Of a stretch of DNA of 64,000 nt, positions 1 to 9,828 are shown piece after piece. Made by a program: the position numbers and the translations under genes. The notes beneath the pieces are model-generated. The model made no database searches, was not told the DNA's origin, and worked only from the letters and a program-made list of their open reading frames with translations. The stretch lies in the NCBI RefSeq assembly GCF_032302195.1, contig NZ_CP135275.1, positions 1,364,001-1,428,000 of the forward strand, written 5' to 3'. Numbering within the stretch: position 1 is the first letter of the stretch; each line of letters opens with the position of its first letter. The stretch comes from Paenibacillus sp. MMS20-IR301 (GTDB lineage: Bacteria > Bacillota > Bacilli > Paenibacillales > Paenibacillaceae).

Positions 1-218
1 AGGTTCAAGTGTTTGAAGCGGAGAAAATGGCCCGTGTAATCGTGCCTGACTATCAACTGTCGCTCGCGATCGGCATTAAAGGGCAGAATGCCCGTCTTGC
101 CGCTAAGCTGACCGGCTGGAAAATTGATATCAAGAGCGAGACTCAAGCGGAGCAGGAGTACGGCAGACCCAAAACTTTGAGTGATGAAATGCATCAGGAT
201 TCCGTCTCCATCGATTAA
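1..218 (+). CDS. nusA: Transcription termination/antitermination factor NusA, C-terminal part (5' end outside window)
   Basis: Only the last ~72 codons are present, in the frame that starts at base 3. They encode a KH domain with the GxxG loop GIKGQN, inside a stretch reading [12 protein letters not shown], which is typical of the second KH domain of NusA. NusA binds RNA polymerase and nascent RNA and modulates pausing and termination. The protein ends in an acidic tail (QDSVSID), as in Gram-positive NusA, which lacks the long C-terminal acidic repeats of proteobacteria. It lies 30 bp upstream of ylxR, as in the conserved rimP-nusA-ylxR-ylxQ-infB order. Confidence 0.95.
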   Translation, partial: VQVFEAEKMARVIVPDYQLSLAIGIKGQNARLAAKLTGWKIDIKSETQAEQEYGRPKTLSDEMHQDSVSID

Positions 219-248
219 TGAATCTGCTGACTGACGGGAGGCGCTACG

Positions 249-557
249 ATGAAACAACGGAAGGTGCCGCTGCGTAAATGCGTTGCCAGCCAAGAGATGA
301 TGCCCAAGAAAGAGCTGATTCGCGTGGTGAGAACGCCTGAAGGCGAAGTGCTCATTGACCTGACAGGCAAAAAGTCAGGCCGTGGCGCTTATATTTGCGG
401 CAAACTGGAATACTTCAAGCTGGCACAAAAGACCAAAGCACTTGACCGCGCATTGAAATGTCAGGTGAGTCCTGAAATCTATGCCCAGCTTGCCCGGGAT
501 TTCGTATCTGTGGAGGACGAGTTTTTGGCAGCGAAGGATAGTGAGGACAATGAGTAA
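249..557 (+). CDS. ylxR: YlxR/RnpM family RNA-binding protein
   Basis: A 102-residue basic protein. The conserved family motif RKCVASQE sits near residue 10 and GRGAYIC near residue 47; together they build the RNA-binding surface of the YlxR fold. In B. subtilis this protein (RnpM) binds the RNase P RNA and modulates its activity (family knowledge). The start follows a GGGAGG site 8 bp upstream. The last codons overlap the ylxQ start by 8 bp, so translation is probably coupled. The tail after residue ~85 is acidic and poorly conserved. Confidence 0.93.
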   Translation: MKQRKVPLRKCVASQEMMPKKELIRVVRTPEGEVLIDLTGKKSGRGAYICGKLEYFKLAQKTKALDRALKCQVSPEIYAQLARDFVSVEDEFLAAKDSEDNE

Positions 558-873
558 GACACTTTCTTATTTAGGGCTTGCGATGAGAGCAGGCAAGATT
601 GTCACCGGTGATGAGGCTGTGCTTAAGGCAGTACGGTCTTCAGAGGCGAAGCTGGTCGTCCTGGCAGGTGACGCTTCAGATAATACCCAGAAGAAGTTCC
701 GCGATAAATGCGGGACCTACGATATTCCACTAGTAATCGCATTTCACCGGGATGAGCTCGGTGCAAGTATTGGTAAAGACCAGCGCGTTGTGCTGGCCGT
801 TACGGATAAAGGATTCGCGGAAATGATCTCCAGAACGCTTGGAGATACTGTCGGAGGTGGAGTTATTGACTAA
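550..873 (+). CDS. ylxQ: L7Ae-family ribosomal protein-like YlxQ
   Basis: A 107-residue L7Ae/L30e/S12e/Gadd45-fold protein. The motif [16 protein letters not shown] at residues ~8-23 is the RNA-binding element of the family, which recognises kink-turn RNA. I chose the ATG inside the end of ylxR because the homologous region begins there ([11 protein letters not shown]); the frame stays open farther upstream but that part resembles nothing. It overlaps ylxR by 8 bp and infB by 8 bp. Its exact cellular role is not established. Confidence 0.92.
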   Translation: MSKTLSYLGLAMRAGKIVTGDEAVLKAVRSSEAKLVVLAGDASDNTQKKFRDKCGTYDIPLVIAFHRDELGASIGKDQRVVLAVTDKGFAEMISRTLGDTVGGGVID

Positions 874-3559
874 AGAAGACAATAAGGATAAGCTGCGCGT
901 ATACGAATATGCAAAGTCTCTGAACATGAGCAGTAAAGAAATTATTACAATTCTGAAGCGTTTGGATGTCCCTGTGAATAATCATATGAGTGTCATGGAG
1001 AATGGCTCCGTGAACAAAGTTGAGCAGTTCTTCAAGGATATCAAGTCAAATGCTGCAGCCAAGCGGGATGCCGGCACCAGCAGCCGTCCGGTCACTACCG
1101 GAGCGGTAAAAGCTGAACCCCAGAGTGCTCAGAATGCCAACAAAAATCAACCGGAAAAGCAGGTAGGTATGAACAGTAACCAAAACAACAACCAATCGAC
1201 GACGTCCCCAAGGCCCCAAAGCGGACAAGATTCCCGCAGAACACAATCAACAGGCAACACCCAGAATTCACGTCCGCAAGGCAGCTCTACCGGCGGCAAC
1301 CGTCCGCAGGGCAGCTCCAGCGGCAGCCGTCCGCAAGGCTCCACCGGCAGCAACCGTCCGCAAGGCAGTTCCACTGGCGGCAGCCGTCCGCAGGGCAGCT
1401 CCACCGGCGGCAACCGTCCGCAGGGCAGCTCCACTGGCGGCAGCCGTCCGCAAGGCAGCTCCACCGGCGGCAGCCGTCCGCAGGGCAGCTCAAGCGGCAA
1501 CCGTCCGCAAGGCAGCTCCACTGGCGGCAGCCGTCCGCAGGGCAGCTCCACTGGCAGCCGTCCGCAAGGACAAGGCGCACCGCGTACCGGCGACCGTCCG
1601 CAGGGACAAGGCAATGCAGGCGGAGATTTCTCGCGCGGCGGAGACAGAGGTCCTAAGAAGAACGCTACTGGCGGCAGACCGAACAACAACGGCAACCAGA
1701 AGCGTTTTGAAGACGGCAAAGGCGGCAATGGCAATTTCCGCGGCCGTGGCGGCAAGAATAACCGCGGCAGGAACCAGCCGGTTGTATACCGTGAGAAGAT
1801 CGACAACACACCGAAGAAAATAATTGTCCGCGGCAGCATGACTGTCGGTGAGACAGCGAAACTGCTGCATAAGGATGCATCCGAAGTAATCAAGAAGCTG
1901 ATCTCGATGGGCGTTATGGCCACAATCAATCAGGAGCTTGATATCGATACAATTCTGCTGCTTTCCGGCGAGTTCGGTGTTGAAGTAGAAGTGAAGATTC
2001 CTGTGGATGAAGACAGCTTCGAAACCGTGGAAGAAAATGATTCCGAAGATGATCTGCAGACCCGTCCTCCGGTTGTAACCATCATGGGACACGTTGACCA
2101 TGGTAAAACAACCTTGCTCGATGCTATCCGTTCCACGAATGTTACAGGCGGCGAAGCGGGCGGGATTACACAGCATATCGGTGCTTATCAGGTGGAAATC
2201 AACCATAAGAAGATTACCTTCCTGGATACACCTGGACACGAAGCGTTCACTGCTATGCGTGCCCGTGGCGCCCAGGTAACGGATATGACGATTATCGTTG
2301 TAGCTGCTGATGACGGCGTAATGCCGCAGACTGTGGAAGCAATCAACCATGCCAAAGCAGCCGGACTTCCGATCATTGTTGCTGTTAACAAGATCGATAA
2401 GCCGGGTGCAGATCCGGACAGAGTGAAGCAGGAGCTCACAAGCTATGAGCTGGTTCCGGAAGAATGGGGCGGCGATACGATCTTCGTCAACCTGTCAGCC
2501 AAGCAGCGCATCAACCTGGAAGAGCTGCTGGAAATGATTCTGCTGGTTGCAGAAGTGAATGAGTACAAAGCGAACCCGGACAAACGGGCACGCGGTACTG
2601 TAATAGAAGCTGAGCTTGACAAAAACCGTGGACCGGTAGCCCGTATTCTTGTACAGAACGGTATGCTGAAGGTCGGAGACGCCTTCGTGGCAGGGAACTG
2701 CTTCGGACGTGTCCGCGCTATGGTTAATGACAAGGGACGCAAAATCAAGGAAGCAGGACCTTCCACACCGGTGGAAATTACCGGTTTGACAGAGGTGCCG
2801 CAGGCCGGCGATCCGTTCATGGCCTTTGAAGATGAGCGCAAGGCACGTGCTATCGCTGACAGACGTTCTACTACGCAGCGCCAGTCCGAGCTGAATACGA
2901 ACACCCGCGTAACGCTGGATGATCTGTTCAAGCACATCAAAGACGGCGAGATCAAGGATCTCAATGTAATCATTAAAGCTGACGTACAGGGTTCGGTTGA
3001 GGCGCTGAAAGGCTCCCTGGCCAAAATCGAAGTCGAAGGCGTGCGCGTGAAGATTATTCACAGCGGTGCCGGCGCGATTACAGAATCCGATATTACGCTG
3101 GCGGCAGCATCCAATGCTATTGTGATCGGCTTCAACGTTCGTCCGGATGCCCAGACGAAAGCAGCAGCTGAGCAGGAGAAAGTGGATGTACGCCTGCACA
3201 ACATTATCTACAATGTAATTGAAGAAATCGAAAGTGCTATGAAGGGGATGCTTGATCCCATCTACAAGGAGAACGTTATCGGCCATGCCGAAGTGCGCAA
3301 CGTATTCAAAATCAGCAAAGTGGGTAGTGTCGCAGGCTGTATGGTTACAGACGGCAAAATTACCCGTAATGCTGAAATGCGCCTGATCCGCAGCGGTATC
3401 GTTGTCTTCACAGGCAAGATCGACACCTTGAAACGTTTCAAAGATGATGCAAAAGAAGTGGCGCAGGGTTATGAATGCGGCATAACTTTGGAACGCTATA
3501 ATGACCTCGTTGAGGGGGACATTATTGAAGCGTTCATCATGGAAACGGTAGAGCGCTAA
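866..3559 (+). CDS. infB: Translation initiation factor IF-2
   Basis: IF-2 is the GTPase that delivers initiator fMet-tRNA to the 30S subunit and promotes subunit joining. The product is ~897 residues. An IF2_N domain lies at ~8-60 ([14 protein letters not shown]), then a long Gly/Ser/Arg/Pro/Gln-rich linker, a second IF2_N-type domain at ~310-365, the G domain with GHVDHGKTT (~407), DTPGHEAF (~453) and NKID (~507), then domains II, III and the fMet-tRNA-binding C domain. The TTG at 866 is preferred because GGAGGTGG ends 5 bp before it; an in-frame TTG at 839 lies upstream of that site. It is longer than B. subtilis IF-2 (716 residues), mainly because of the repetitive linker. Confidence 0.96.
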   Translation: MTKEDNKDKLRVYEYAKSLNMSSKEIITILKRLDVPVNNHMSVMENGSVNKVEQFFKDIKSNAAAKRDAGTSSRPVTTGAVKAEPQSAQNANKNQPEKQVGMNSNQNNNQSTTSPRPQSGQDSRRTQSTGNTQNSRPQGSSTGGNRPQGSSSGSRPQGSTGSNRPQGSSTGGSRPQGSSTGGNRPQGSSTGGSRPQGSSTGGSRPQGSSSGNRPQGSSTGGSRPQGSSTGSRPQGQGAPRTGDRPQGQGNAGGDFSRGGDRGPKKNATGGRPNNNGNQKRFEDGKGGNGNFRGRGGKNNRGRNQPVVYREKIDNTPKKIIVRGSMTVGETAKLLHKDASEVIKKLISMGVMATINQELDIDTILLLSGEFGVEVEVKIPVDEDSFETVEENDSEDDLQTRPPVVTIMGHVDHGKTTLLDAIRSTNVTGGEAGGITQHIGAYQVEINHKKITFLDTPGHEAFTAMRARGAQVTDMTIIVVAADDGVMPQTVEAINHAKAAGLPIIVAVNKIDKPGADPDRVKQELTSYELVPEEWGGDTIFVNLSAKQRINLEELLEMILLVAEVNEYKANPDKRARGTVIEAELDKNRGPVARILVQNGMLKVGDAFVAGNCFGRVRAMVNDKGRKIKEAGPSTPVEITGLTEVPQAGDPFMAFEDERKARAIADRRSTTQRQSELNTNTRVTLDDLFKHIKDGEIKDLNVIIKADVQGSVEALKGSLAKIEVEGVRVKIIHSGAGAITESDITLAAASNAIVIGFNVRPDAQTKAAAEQEKVDVRLHNIIYNVIEEIESAMKGMLDPIYKENVIGHAEVRNVFKISKVGSVAGCMVTDGKITRNAEMRLIRSGIVVFTGKIDTLKRFKDDAKEVAQGYECGITLERYNDLVEGDIIEAFIMETVER
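1271..1570 (+). repeat. Tandem ~30-bp repeat coding [10 protein letters not shown] units in IF-2 linker
   Basis: About ten near-identical 27-33 bp units encode variants of RPQGSSTGG(S/N). DNA identity between units is very high (CGTCCGCARGGCAGCTCCAC recurs), so the array probably expands and contracts by slippage or unequal recombination. It lies in the disordered linker between the two IF2_N domains. Confidence 0.9.
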
Positions 3560-3577
3560 GCGAAGAGGTGAAATTAA

Positions 3578-3925
3578 ATGTCTAAAATCAGAGCCGGACG
3601 GGTTGGCGAACAGATCAAGAAAGAGCTGAGCCAGCTTATCCAGAGTGGTCTTAAGGACCCGCGTGTAGGGTTTGTAACAGTTACTGGCGTAGATGTGACG
3701 AACGATTTGTCGCAGGCCAAGGTATACCTGAGCGTATTCGGGGACGGAGAGCAGCAGGCAGGCTCGCTCAAGGCGATTGAGAAAGCGAACGGCTTTCTCC
3801 GCTCAGAGCTTGGCAAAGCAATCCGCCTGCGCCATACGCCTGAGCTGATCTTCAAGATTGATGAATCCGTAGCTTACGGAAGTCATATCGAGAAGCTGCT
3901 CGGCGAAATCGGCAAAAACGAATAG
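3578..3925 (+). CDS. rbfA: 30S ribosome-binding factor A
   Basis: A 115-residue KH-type protein needed for late 16S rRNA 5' end maturation and for cold adaptation. The RbfA signatures seen are RVGEQIKKELSQLIQ near the N-terminus, LKDPRVGFVTVTGVDVT at ~23-39, and the C-terminal LRHTPELIFKIDESV with the Ala-linked interhelical turn. Length and boundaries match the family. It starts 18 bp after infB behind AGAGGTG and continues the same operon. Confidence 0.95.
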   Translation: MSKIRAGRVGEQIKKELSQLIQSGLKDPRVGFVTVTGVDVTNDLSQAKVYLSVFGDGEQQAGSLKAIEKANGFLRSELGKAIRLRHTPELIFKIDESVAYGSHIEKLLGEIGKNE

Positions 3926-3952
3926 TGCTACGGGACATAAAGGAGACGGCGA

Positions 3953-4930
3953 ATGCAGAGCTATGAACAAAGTCTCCAGCAGACCCGTAAGTTTCTGCTG
4001 GAACACGACGATTATCTTGTAGTGTCGCATGTTCAGCCGGACGGAGATGCAGTCAGCTCCACCCTCGCGGTGGGCTGGCTTCTCTCATGTCTGGGCAAGA
4101 AATACACTATGGTGAATGAAGGGCCAATACCTAGCCGTATGGAATATTTATGGCAGTCGGGTGAGATCATTAATCTGACCGCCGAGGCACTGACCCGCCA
4201 GTACAGTCATGTCATCTGTGTCGACTGTGCTGATTTTCAGCGGGTGGGGCGCACACAGCAGCATTTTGCCAGTGATGCGCTGATCTTGAATATTGACCAT
4301 CATCCAACCAACAACGGTTACGGTGCTGTGCAGCTGATCAAGCCGGATGCGGCAGCAACTGCAGAAATCCTGTTTGACCTGCTGAAGACCTTCGGGGTGC
4401 AGTGGGATATTGATATTGCTACAGCGATCTACACCGGTTTGCTTACGGATACAGGCGGGTTCCGCTATAACAATACCTCAGCTAAAGTAATGGCAGCAGT
4501 CTCTGAGCTGCTTGCACTAGGCGTTAACGGACCGGAGCTGGCTGAAACGCTGCTTGAAGAAATGACCCTTGCCCAGGTTAAAGTTTTAAACCGTGCACTT
4601 ACTACACTGCAGATGAGTCCTGAAGGAGATATTGCCTGGGTACATGTTACCCCCCAGGATATGCTGGAGTGTGGAGCGGCGAACGAAGATCTTGAAGGGA
4701 TTGTCAATTATCCGCGTAACATCCGCGGGGTAGAAGTAGGCATTCTGTTCAAGGTAATCGATGAGCAGGCAGTCAAGGCCAGCCTGCGTTCAGCAGGTAA
4801 AGTCGATGTAGCTGCGCTGGCGCAGGTATTCGGCGGCGGCGGACATACCCGTGCTGCGGGGGCCAGGATTAACGGCACTCTCGAAGAAGCGGTTGCGCAG
4901 GTGCTTGAGGAGGTTAAGCGTCATTTATGA
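3953..4930 (+). CDS. nrnA: DHH-family nanoRNase / pAp phosphatase NrnA
   Basis: A 325-residue DHH/DHHA1 phosphoesterase that degrades 2-5 nt RNAs and dephosphorylates pAp (family knowledge). Metal-binding motifs are visible: HVQPDGDAVSS (~24), VDCAD (~84), the DHH signature in NIDHHPTN (~105), and LTDTGGFRY (~165). The DHHA1 substrate motif GGGGHTRAAGA lies near the C-terminus (~290). The start follows AAGGAGACG. Its end overlaps the truB start by 4 bp (ATGA), so the two are translationally coupled. Confidence 0.94.
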   Translation: MQSYEQSLQQTRKFLLEHDDYLVVSHVQPDGDAVSSTLAVGWLLSCLGKKYTMVNEGPIPSRMEYLWQSGEIINLTAEALTRQYSHVICVDCADFQRVGRTQQHFASDALILNIDHHPTNNGYGAVQLIKPDAAATAEILFDLLKTFGVQWDIDIATAIYTGLLTDTGGFRYNNTSAKVMAAVSELLALGVNGPELAETLLEEMTLAQVKVLNRALTTLQMSPEGDIAWVHVTPQDMLECGAANEDLEGIVNYPRNIRGVEVGILFKVIDEQAVKASLRSAGKVDVAALAQVFGGGGHTRAAGARINGTLEEAVAQVLEEVKRHL

Positions 4931-5847
4931 GTGAGCTGACAGGTGTTCTGGCCGTATATAAGCCGGCCGGGTTCACTTCACATGATGTTGTAGCGAAGGC
5001 ACGCCGGATTCTTGGCATGAAGCGGATTGGACATACCGGCACACTTGATCCGCAAGTGACCGGAGTGCTGCCGCTGTGTCTGGGACGGGCTACGCGGGTG
5101 GTTGAATACATCCAGGAGCTGCCTAAGGAATATGTCGCGACGCTCCGGCTTGGTCTTGCCAGCGATACAGAAGATTTAACCGGGACAATTACGGAGTCAG
5201 TAGAAGAGGTCCATGTCACTGAAGCAGAAGTGCTCGCTGTGCTGGACTCATTCAAAGGCGTAATTTCACAGGTTCCTCCAATGTACTCGGCAGTTAAGGT
5301 CGATGGCAAGCGCCTGTATGAGCTGGCCAGAGAAGGCAAGACTGTAGAACGCAAGAGCCGTGAAGTAGAAATATATGAGATTGAAATGCTTGGCATGGTC
5401 CACAGCGGGAATTACCCCGATATTAAGTTCCGTGCCCTGTGCTCCAAAGGTACTTATATCCGTACTTTGTGCGTGGATATCGGCCGTGCGCTGGGAGTTC
5501 CGGCTGTCATGGTCCAGCTGGAACGGACGATGTCAGCCGGAATATCGGCCAGCCATTGCCTAACCCTGGAACAGATTGCTGAGCACAGCCAGGCCGGTAC
5601 GCTTGAAGCGCACCTGATTGCTACTGATGAAGCGATTGCGCATCTGCCGAAGCATGTCGTTGTGGATGAGAAGAAGAAGTCAGCGCTGCAGGGACAACGC
5701 CTGTCCAGCCGGTTTGTGGCACCAGAAGTGAAGCGAAGCGGAGATTTCCGGCTGTATGATCAGCGAGGGGAGTTCCTGGGCATTTATGCCCTGGAGTCTT
5801 CCGGTGCAATCGCTCCTGTTAAGGTGTTCGCACAGGCGCAGTCGTAA
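4927..5847 (+). CDS. truB: tRNA pseudouridine-55 synthase TruB
   Basis: A 306-residue enzyme that makes pseudouridine 55 in the tRNA T-loop. The start VLAVYKPAGFTSHDVV is the classic TruB N-terminus. The catalytic Asp is D41 in GHTGTLDPQVTGVLPL. The later motifs VPPMYSAVKVDGKRLYELAR (~117) and GTYIRTLCVDIGRALG (~177) are also conserved, and a C-terminal PUA-like region follows. The ATG overlaps nrnA. The next gene, ribF, follows after 45 bp, an order shared with B. subtilis. Confidence 0.96.
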   Translation: MSELTGVLAVYKPAGFTSHDVVAKARRILGMKRIGHTGTLDPQVTGVLPLCLGRATRVVEYIQELPKEYVATLRLGLASDTEDLTGTITESVEEVHVTEAEVLAVLDSFKGVISQVPPMYSAVKVDGKRLYELAREGKTVERKSREVEIYEIEMLGMVHSGNYPDIKFRALCSKGTYIRTLCVDIGRALGVPAVMVQLERTMSAGISASHCLTLEQIAEHSQAGTLEAHLIATDEAIAHLPKHVVVDEKKKSALQGQRLSSRFVAPEVKRSGDFRLYDQRGEFLGIYALESSGAIAPVKVFAQAQS

Positions 5848-5892
5848 ACTTGGATTTGGATTTCTATATTTGAATTGTAGGTGAGAAGCAGC

Positions 5893-6840
5893 GTGAGAAC
5901 CGTAACCTTAAGCTATCCTATGTCGCCGGAGACTGCGGCACAATTGGCACAGCCTCAAGTTGTCGCCCTGGGACAGTTCGATGGACTGCACCGTGGACAT
6001 GCCAGCGTCATTACCAAGGCTGTAGCTCTGGCCCGGCAGGCCGGAGTGCCGGCGGCTGTCATGACCTTTCATCCCCATCCGAAGGATGTTATGGGTAAAG
6101 GTGATTATGAGGGCTATTTGACACCGAAGCGAGACAAGCAGGAACTGCTTGCCGGGATGGGTGTTGAACTTTTATATACAATTGAATTCAATGAAGAGCT
6201 CTCCCGGGTCAGCCCGGAAGACTTTGTTTCGGTGATGCTGCTGCCGCTCCAGATGGTAACCGCCGTGGTCGGCTTCGACTTCCGCTTCGGCTACAAGGGT
6301 GAAGGGGATGCGGACAGGCTCAGAGAGCTGGGGCAGGGCAATATGAATGTGGAGGCAGTCGCTCCGTTTCTGCTGGAAGGCGAGAAGGTCAGCAGCTCAG
6401 GAATCCGCAAGAGCCTGCTGAACGGGGAACTGGAGAAGGCCAACGCCTGGTTTGGCCGCTGTTATCACCTGCGCGGAACCGTAGGCCATGGAGAGAAGCG
6501 GGGCCGGACCATCGGTTTCCCCACCGCCAATCTGCAGCTTGAAGACCGCTACGTCATTCCTGCCAAAGGCGTATACGCCGTCAAGGTAACTCATAATGAA
6601 CAAATGTTATACGGGGTCATGAATGTCGGCGTAAAACCAACGTTCCACGAAGGCGTCACAGCTCCGAGCTTCGAGGTGCACCTGTTTGATTTTGCCGGGG
6701 ATATTTATGGGCAGGAGCTTAAGGTAGAACTGGCAGCCTTCATCCGTTCCGAGCGCAAGTTCGAATCCATAGGGGCATTAATTGCCCAGATTGGTGCCGA
6801 TGCCGAGACAGCCAAAGTGCTGCTTGGCTATCCATCCTGA
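5893..6840 (+). CDS. ribF: Bifunctional riboflavin kinase / FAD synthetase
   Basis: Converts riboflavin to FMN and FMN to FAD. The N-terminal adenylyltransferase domain has GQFDGLHRGH (~27-36), the nucleotide-binding HxGH motif, and VVGFDFRFGYKGEGD (~117). The C-terminal flavokinase domain carries GRTIGFPTANL (~200) and YGVMNVGVKPTF. The GTG at 5893 is preferred because AGGTGAG lies 7 bp before it; another in-frame GTG at 5881 is inside that site. The protein is about 315 residues, a normal family length. Confidence 0.94.
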   Translation: MRTVTLSYPMSPETAAQLAQPQVVALGQFDGLHRGHASVITKAVALARQAGVPAAVMTFHPHPKDVMGKGDYEGYLTPKRDKQELLAGMGVELLYTIEFNEELSRVSPEDFVSVMLLPLQMVTAVVGFDFRFGYKGEGDADRLRELGQGNMNVEAVAPFLLEGEKVSSSGIRKSLLNGELEKANAWFGRCYHLRGTVGHGEKRGRTIGFPTANLQLEDRYVIPAKGVYAVKVTHNEQMLYGVMNVGVKPTFHEGVTAPSFEVHLFDFAGDIYGQELKVELAAFIRSERKFESIGALIAQIGADAETAKVLLGYPS

Positions 6841-6858
6841 TCTTTTGGAGAGGGCCCG

Positions 6859-6887
6859 TTTACATTTACCTTTGAAGATGCTATACT
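6859..6887 (+). promoter_or_regulatory. Sigma-A promoter of rpsO
   Basis: TTTACA (6859-6864), a 17-bp spacer and TATACT (6882-6887). Transcription would begin near 6894, leaving a leader of ~97 nt before rpsO. Confidence 0.75.
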
Positions 6888-6893
6888 GATTAA

Positions 6894-6990
6894 CGTTGCT
6901 GGAATGACAGCATCAGAACCTTAGCTTGGTTACTTGTTCTCACCGACGGTTACGAGGCTACTGGCGATTATAATGAAGGAGGTGAACAGG
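6894..6990 (+). promoter_or_regulatory. rpsO 5' leader, candidate S15 autoregulatory RNA
   Basis: The ~97-nt leader can fold into a short GCTG/CAGC hairpin near 6898-6912 and a longer stem pairing TAGCTT (~6922) with AGGCTA (~6955) just before the ribosome binding site at ~6976. S15 represses its own mRNA through leader structures in many bacteria, including Gram-positives. The fold here is hand-drawn, so assignment to a known S15 RNA class is tentative. Confidence 0.4.
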
Positions 6991-7260
6991 ATGGCATTGA
7001 CTCAAGAACGTAAACACCAATTGATCGACGAGCACAAAACTCACGAATCCGACACAGGATCCCCTGAGGTGCAAGTTGCTATCCTTACGGAGAACATCGT
7101 TAATTTGACTGACCACTTGCGTACGCACAAGAAGGATCATCATTCCCGCCGCGGACTGCTGAAGATGGTTGGACAACGTCGTAAACTGCTGGCGTATTTG
7201 AAGAACAAAGACATCAGACGTTACAGCGCCCTGATCGAAAAACTGGGATTGCGTCGTTAA
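6991..7260 (+). CDS. rpsO: 30S ribosomal protein S15
   Basis: An 89-residue small-subunit protein that binds the 16S three-way junction. The sequence [30 protein letters not shown] at the N-terminus and [19 protein letters not shown] in the middle are near-invariant in S15. The ATG follows a strong AAGGAGGTG site. The upstream reading frame is open but not conserved. It is followed by its own terminator, so it can be expressed separately from pnp. Confidence 0.98.
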   Translation: MALTQERKHQLIDEHKTHESDTGSPEVQVAILTENIVNLTDHLRTHKKDHHSRRGLLKMVGQRRKLLAYLKNKDIRRYSALIEKLGLRR

Positions 7261-7281
7261 TTTCCATAAGAGTAACCCTAA

Positions 7282-7346
7282 AGCAGCCTGGTTGTATACC
7301 GTATGTCCTTCTTACGAGCGACAGCGGGACAGCCGGGTTGCTTTTT
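7282..7346 (+). terminator. Rho-independent terminator after rpsO
   Basis: AGCAGCCTGG pairs with CCGGGTTGCT (10 bp with two G-U pairs), followed by TTTTT. The loop is long (~40 nt) and may hold a second small stem. Confidence 0.65.
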
Positions 7347-7392
7347 GAAAATTTAGGGTAAACTTTACAGTAACAACAAGTAGATATTTTCC

Positions 7393-7437
7393 GCAAAAAC
7401 GGCTAGAACCCCTCTCCGGAGGACAAGCCGTTTTTGC
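7393..7437 (+). promoter_or_regulatory. Long hairpin in the pnp leader
   Basis: GCAAAAACGGCT (7393-7404) is perfectly complementary to AGCCGTTTTTGC (7426-7437), and an inner CCTC/GAGG stem caps it. It ends 44 bp before the pnp start. It could be an attenuator, although the T-run is inside the stem, or an RNase processing and autoregulation site, as known for E. coli pnp. Confidence 0.6.
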
Positions 7438-7481
7438 TTGTAGAACATATAGAAGAATACTATTTTTCAAGGAGGGGTTTT

Positions 7482-9578
7482 ATGGAACAACGTGTAGAAA
7501 TGCTGCTAGGCGGAAGACGCCTTGTGCTGGAAACAGGCCGTCTGGCCAAACAAGCGAACGCAGCCGTTATGGTTCGTTACGGAGATACTTCAGTATTGTG
7601 TACGGTTACAGCTTCCAGTGAGCCTAAAGATCTGGATTTCTTCCCGCTTACAGTGAACTATGAAGAAAGATTATATGCAGTAGGTAAAATCCCCGGCGGA
7701 TTCATCAAGCGTGAAGGCCGTCCGAGTGAAAAAGCCATTCTGTCCAGCCGTCTGACCGACCGCCCGATCCGTCCATTGTTCCCGGAAGGGTTCCGCAATG
7801 ACGTTCAGGTGCTGAATCTGGTTATGAGCGTGGAGCAGGACTGCGCACCTGATATTGCGGCAATGATCGGTACTTCCGCTGCACTGAGTATTTCCGATGT
7901 GCCTTTCAACGGCCCTATCGGCGGTGTGGCAGTAGGCCGTATCGACGGTGAATTCATCATCAATCCGACTGTAGCCCAGCAGGCAGTCAGTGAGATCTAC
8001 GTGGTAGTAGCGGGTACGAAGGATGCTATCATGATGGTTGAAGCTGAAGCGAATGAAGTATCCGAAGATGTGATGCTTGAAGCGATTATGTTCGGTCATG
8101 ATGAAGTCCGCAAGATTGTTGCTGTGATTGAGCAGCTCGTGGCTGTTGCCGGTAAGGAAAAGATGGCAGTGAAGCTGCATGCGGTTAACGCTGATGTGAA
8201 TACAGAGGTTCGTGCTTATGCGCAGAGCCGCCTGGTTGAAGCGGTAAGAATTGCCGAGAAGCATGCCCGTCAGGATGCCATCGACGTTATCAACAGTGAA
8301 ACGGTGGAGTATTTCGTAGAGAAATACATAGAGACACCAGAACTTCTGAAGGATGTAAAAGAAGTGCTGCATGATATCGTGAAGGACGAAGTAAGACGTC
8401 TGATCACGCATGATAAAGTACGCCCGGATGGACGCAAGCTGGACGAGATCCGTCCGATTGAATGCGATACAGCCCTGCTGCCGCGTACGCACGGTTCCGG
8501 TCTGTTCACACGCGGTCAAACACAGATCCTGAGCGTATGTACACTTGGCGCACTGGGTGATGTGCAGATTCTGGACGGCATTGATCCGGCTGAAACCAAG
8601 CGTTTCATGCATCATTACAATTTCCCTCCGTTCAGCGTAGGGGAAGCCCGTCCGCTGAGAGCACCGGGACGCCGCGAAATCGGCCATGGCGCACTGGGTG
8701 AGCGCGCATTGTCCAAGGTCATTCCAAGTGAAACTGAATTCCCGTACACCATCCGTCTGGTATCAGAAGCGATTGAATCCAACGGTTCAACTTCCCAGGC
8801 GAGCATTTGCGCCAGTATCCTGGCGATGATGGATGCCGGGGTGCCGATTAAGGCACCAGTAGCAGGTGTTGCTATGGGTCTGATCAAAGACGGGGAGCAT
8901 GTCTCTATCCTGACCGATATTCAAGGCATGGAAGATCACCTCGGCGATATGGACTTTAAGGTAGCAGGTACAGCAGAAGGTGTTACTGCGATTCAGATGG
9001 ATATCAAAATCGACGGTATCGACCGCAAAATTCTGCAGGATGCTCTGGAGCAAGCGAGAGAAGGACGTATGTTCATCCTGGGTAAGATGAATGAAGCCAT
9101 CTCCGCACCAAGACCAAGCCTGTCCCAATATGCGCCAAAAATCATCATCATCAACATCAACCCGGACAAAATCCGCGATGTTATCGGTGCTGGTGGTAAG
9201 ATCATCAACAAGATCATTGAAGAAACCGGCGTGAAAATCGACATCGAACAGGATGGACGTGTCTTCATCGGCTCTTCCGACGAAGCGATGATCCAGAAGG
9301 CCCGCGGTATTATCGAAGGCATCGTGAAAGAAGTTCAGGTCGGTGAAATTTATGCAGGTACTGTAAGACGCATCGAGAAGTTCGGCGCATTCGTTGAACT
9401 GATCCCTGGTAAAGACGGTCTTGTGCATATTTCCCAGCTGTCTACAGAACGCGTAGCCAAAGTGGAAGATGTGGTTGCGATCGGTGATGTTATTACCGTG
9501 AAGGTAACCGAAATTGACCAGCAGGGCCGTGTCAATCTGTCGCGCAAAGCTGTACTGACTGCGGAAGCGAAGGCTTAA
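7482..9578 (+). CDS. pnp: Polyribonucleotide nucleotidyltransferase (PNPase)
   Basis: A 698-residue phosphorolytic 3'-5' exoribonuclease of the degradosome. Two RNase PH core domains lie at ~10-140 and ~315-455 ([15 protein letters not shown] opens the second). An alpha-helical linker sits between them. A KH domain follows with [12 protein letters not shown] (~568), and an S1 domain with [18 protein letters not shown] (~635). The ATG follows AAGGAGGGG; the frame is open for 16 more codons upstream but is not conserved. It sits after rpsO and before ylxY, as in B. subtilis. Confidence 0.97.
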   Translation: MEQRVEMLLGGRRLVLETGRLAKQANAAVMVRYGDTSVLCTVTASSEPKDLDFFPLTVNYEERLYAVGKIPGGFIKREGRPSEKAILSSRLTDRPIRPLFPEGFRNDVQVLNLVMSVEQDCAPDIAAMIGTSAALSISDVPFNGPIGGVAVGRIDGEFIINPTVAQQAVSEIYVVVAGTKDAIMMVEAEANEVSEDVMLEAIMFGHDEVRKIVAVIEQLVAVAGKEKMAVKLHAVNADVNTEVRAYAQSRLVEAVRIAEKHARQDAIDVINSETVEYFVEKYIETPELLKDVKEVLHDIVKDEVRRLITHDKVRPDGRKLDEIRPIECDTALLPRTHGSGLFTRGQTQILSVCTLGALGDVQILDGIDPAETKRFMHHYNFPPFSVGEARPLRAPGRREIGHGALGERALSKVIPSETEFPYTIRLVSEAIESNGSTSQASICASILAMMDAGVPIKAPVAGVAMGLIKDGEHVSILTDIQGMEDHLGDMDFKVAGTAEGVTAIQMDIKIDGIDRKILQDALEQAREGRMFILGKMNEAISAPRPSLSQYAPKIIIININPDKIRDVIGAGGKIINKIIEETGVKIDIEQDGRVFIGSSDEAMIQKARGIIEGIVKEVQVGEIYAGTVRRIEKFGAFVELIPGKDGLVHISQLSTERVAKVEDVVAIGDVITVKVTEIDQQGRVNLSRKAVLTAEAKA

Positions 9579-9624
9579 ACAGCCTGCTTTTACATTAAGG
9601 TTAAGCTGCCTAACTGAATAAATG

Positions 9625-9664
9625 AAAAAGAGACAGAAGCATTACCGTTCTGGCTCTTTTTTTT
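9625..9664 (+). terminator. Rho-independent terminator after pnp
   Basis: AAAAAGAG.CAGAA pairs with TTCTG.CTCTTTTT across a 9-nt loop and runs into T8. Confidence 0.8.
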
Positions 9665-9828
9665 GGAAAGATGAGAATTTATAAGTTTCGCACGATAGTG
9701 ATGGCAACGCTGTTCCTGCTTGGTCATAAATGACTCTTTTCATACATAGGCTGGGACAAAGCGTCCTTGCACGGCTACTTCCTTGTGCGGGACGGATCAG
9801 ACCGTTTCTGCCAGGGAGGAAAGACGTC

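Noticed and set aside
1271..1570. CRISPR array
   Set aside because: The repeats are contiguous, in frame and inside infB, with no unique spacers; no cas genes in the window.
1147..1929. Antisense frames over the IF-2 repeat giving Leu/Pro/Cys-rich repeat proteins
   Set aside because: Byproduct of the tandem DNA repeat; composition is not protein-like and no start signal is present.
2495..3286. Long open frame antisense to infB (and others antisense to pnp, rny, recA, spoIIIE)
   Set aside because: They mirror strongly conserved genes, have no ribosome binding sites or domains, and follow the codon pattern of the sense gene.
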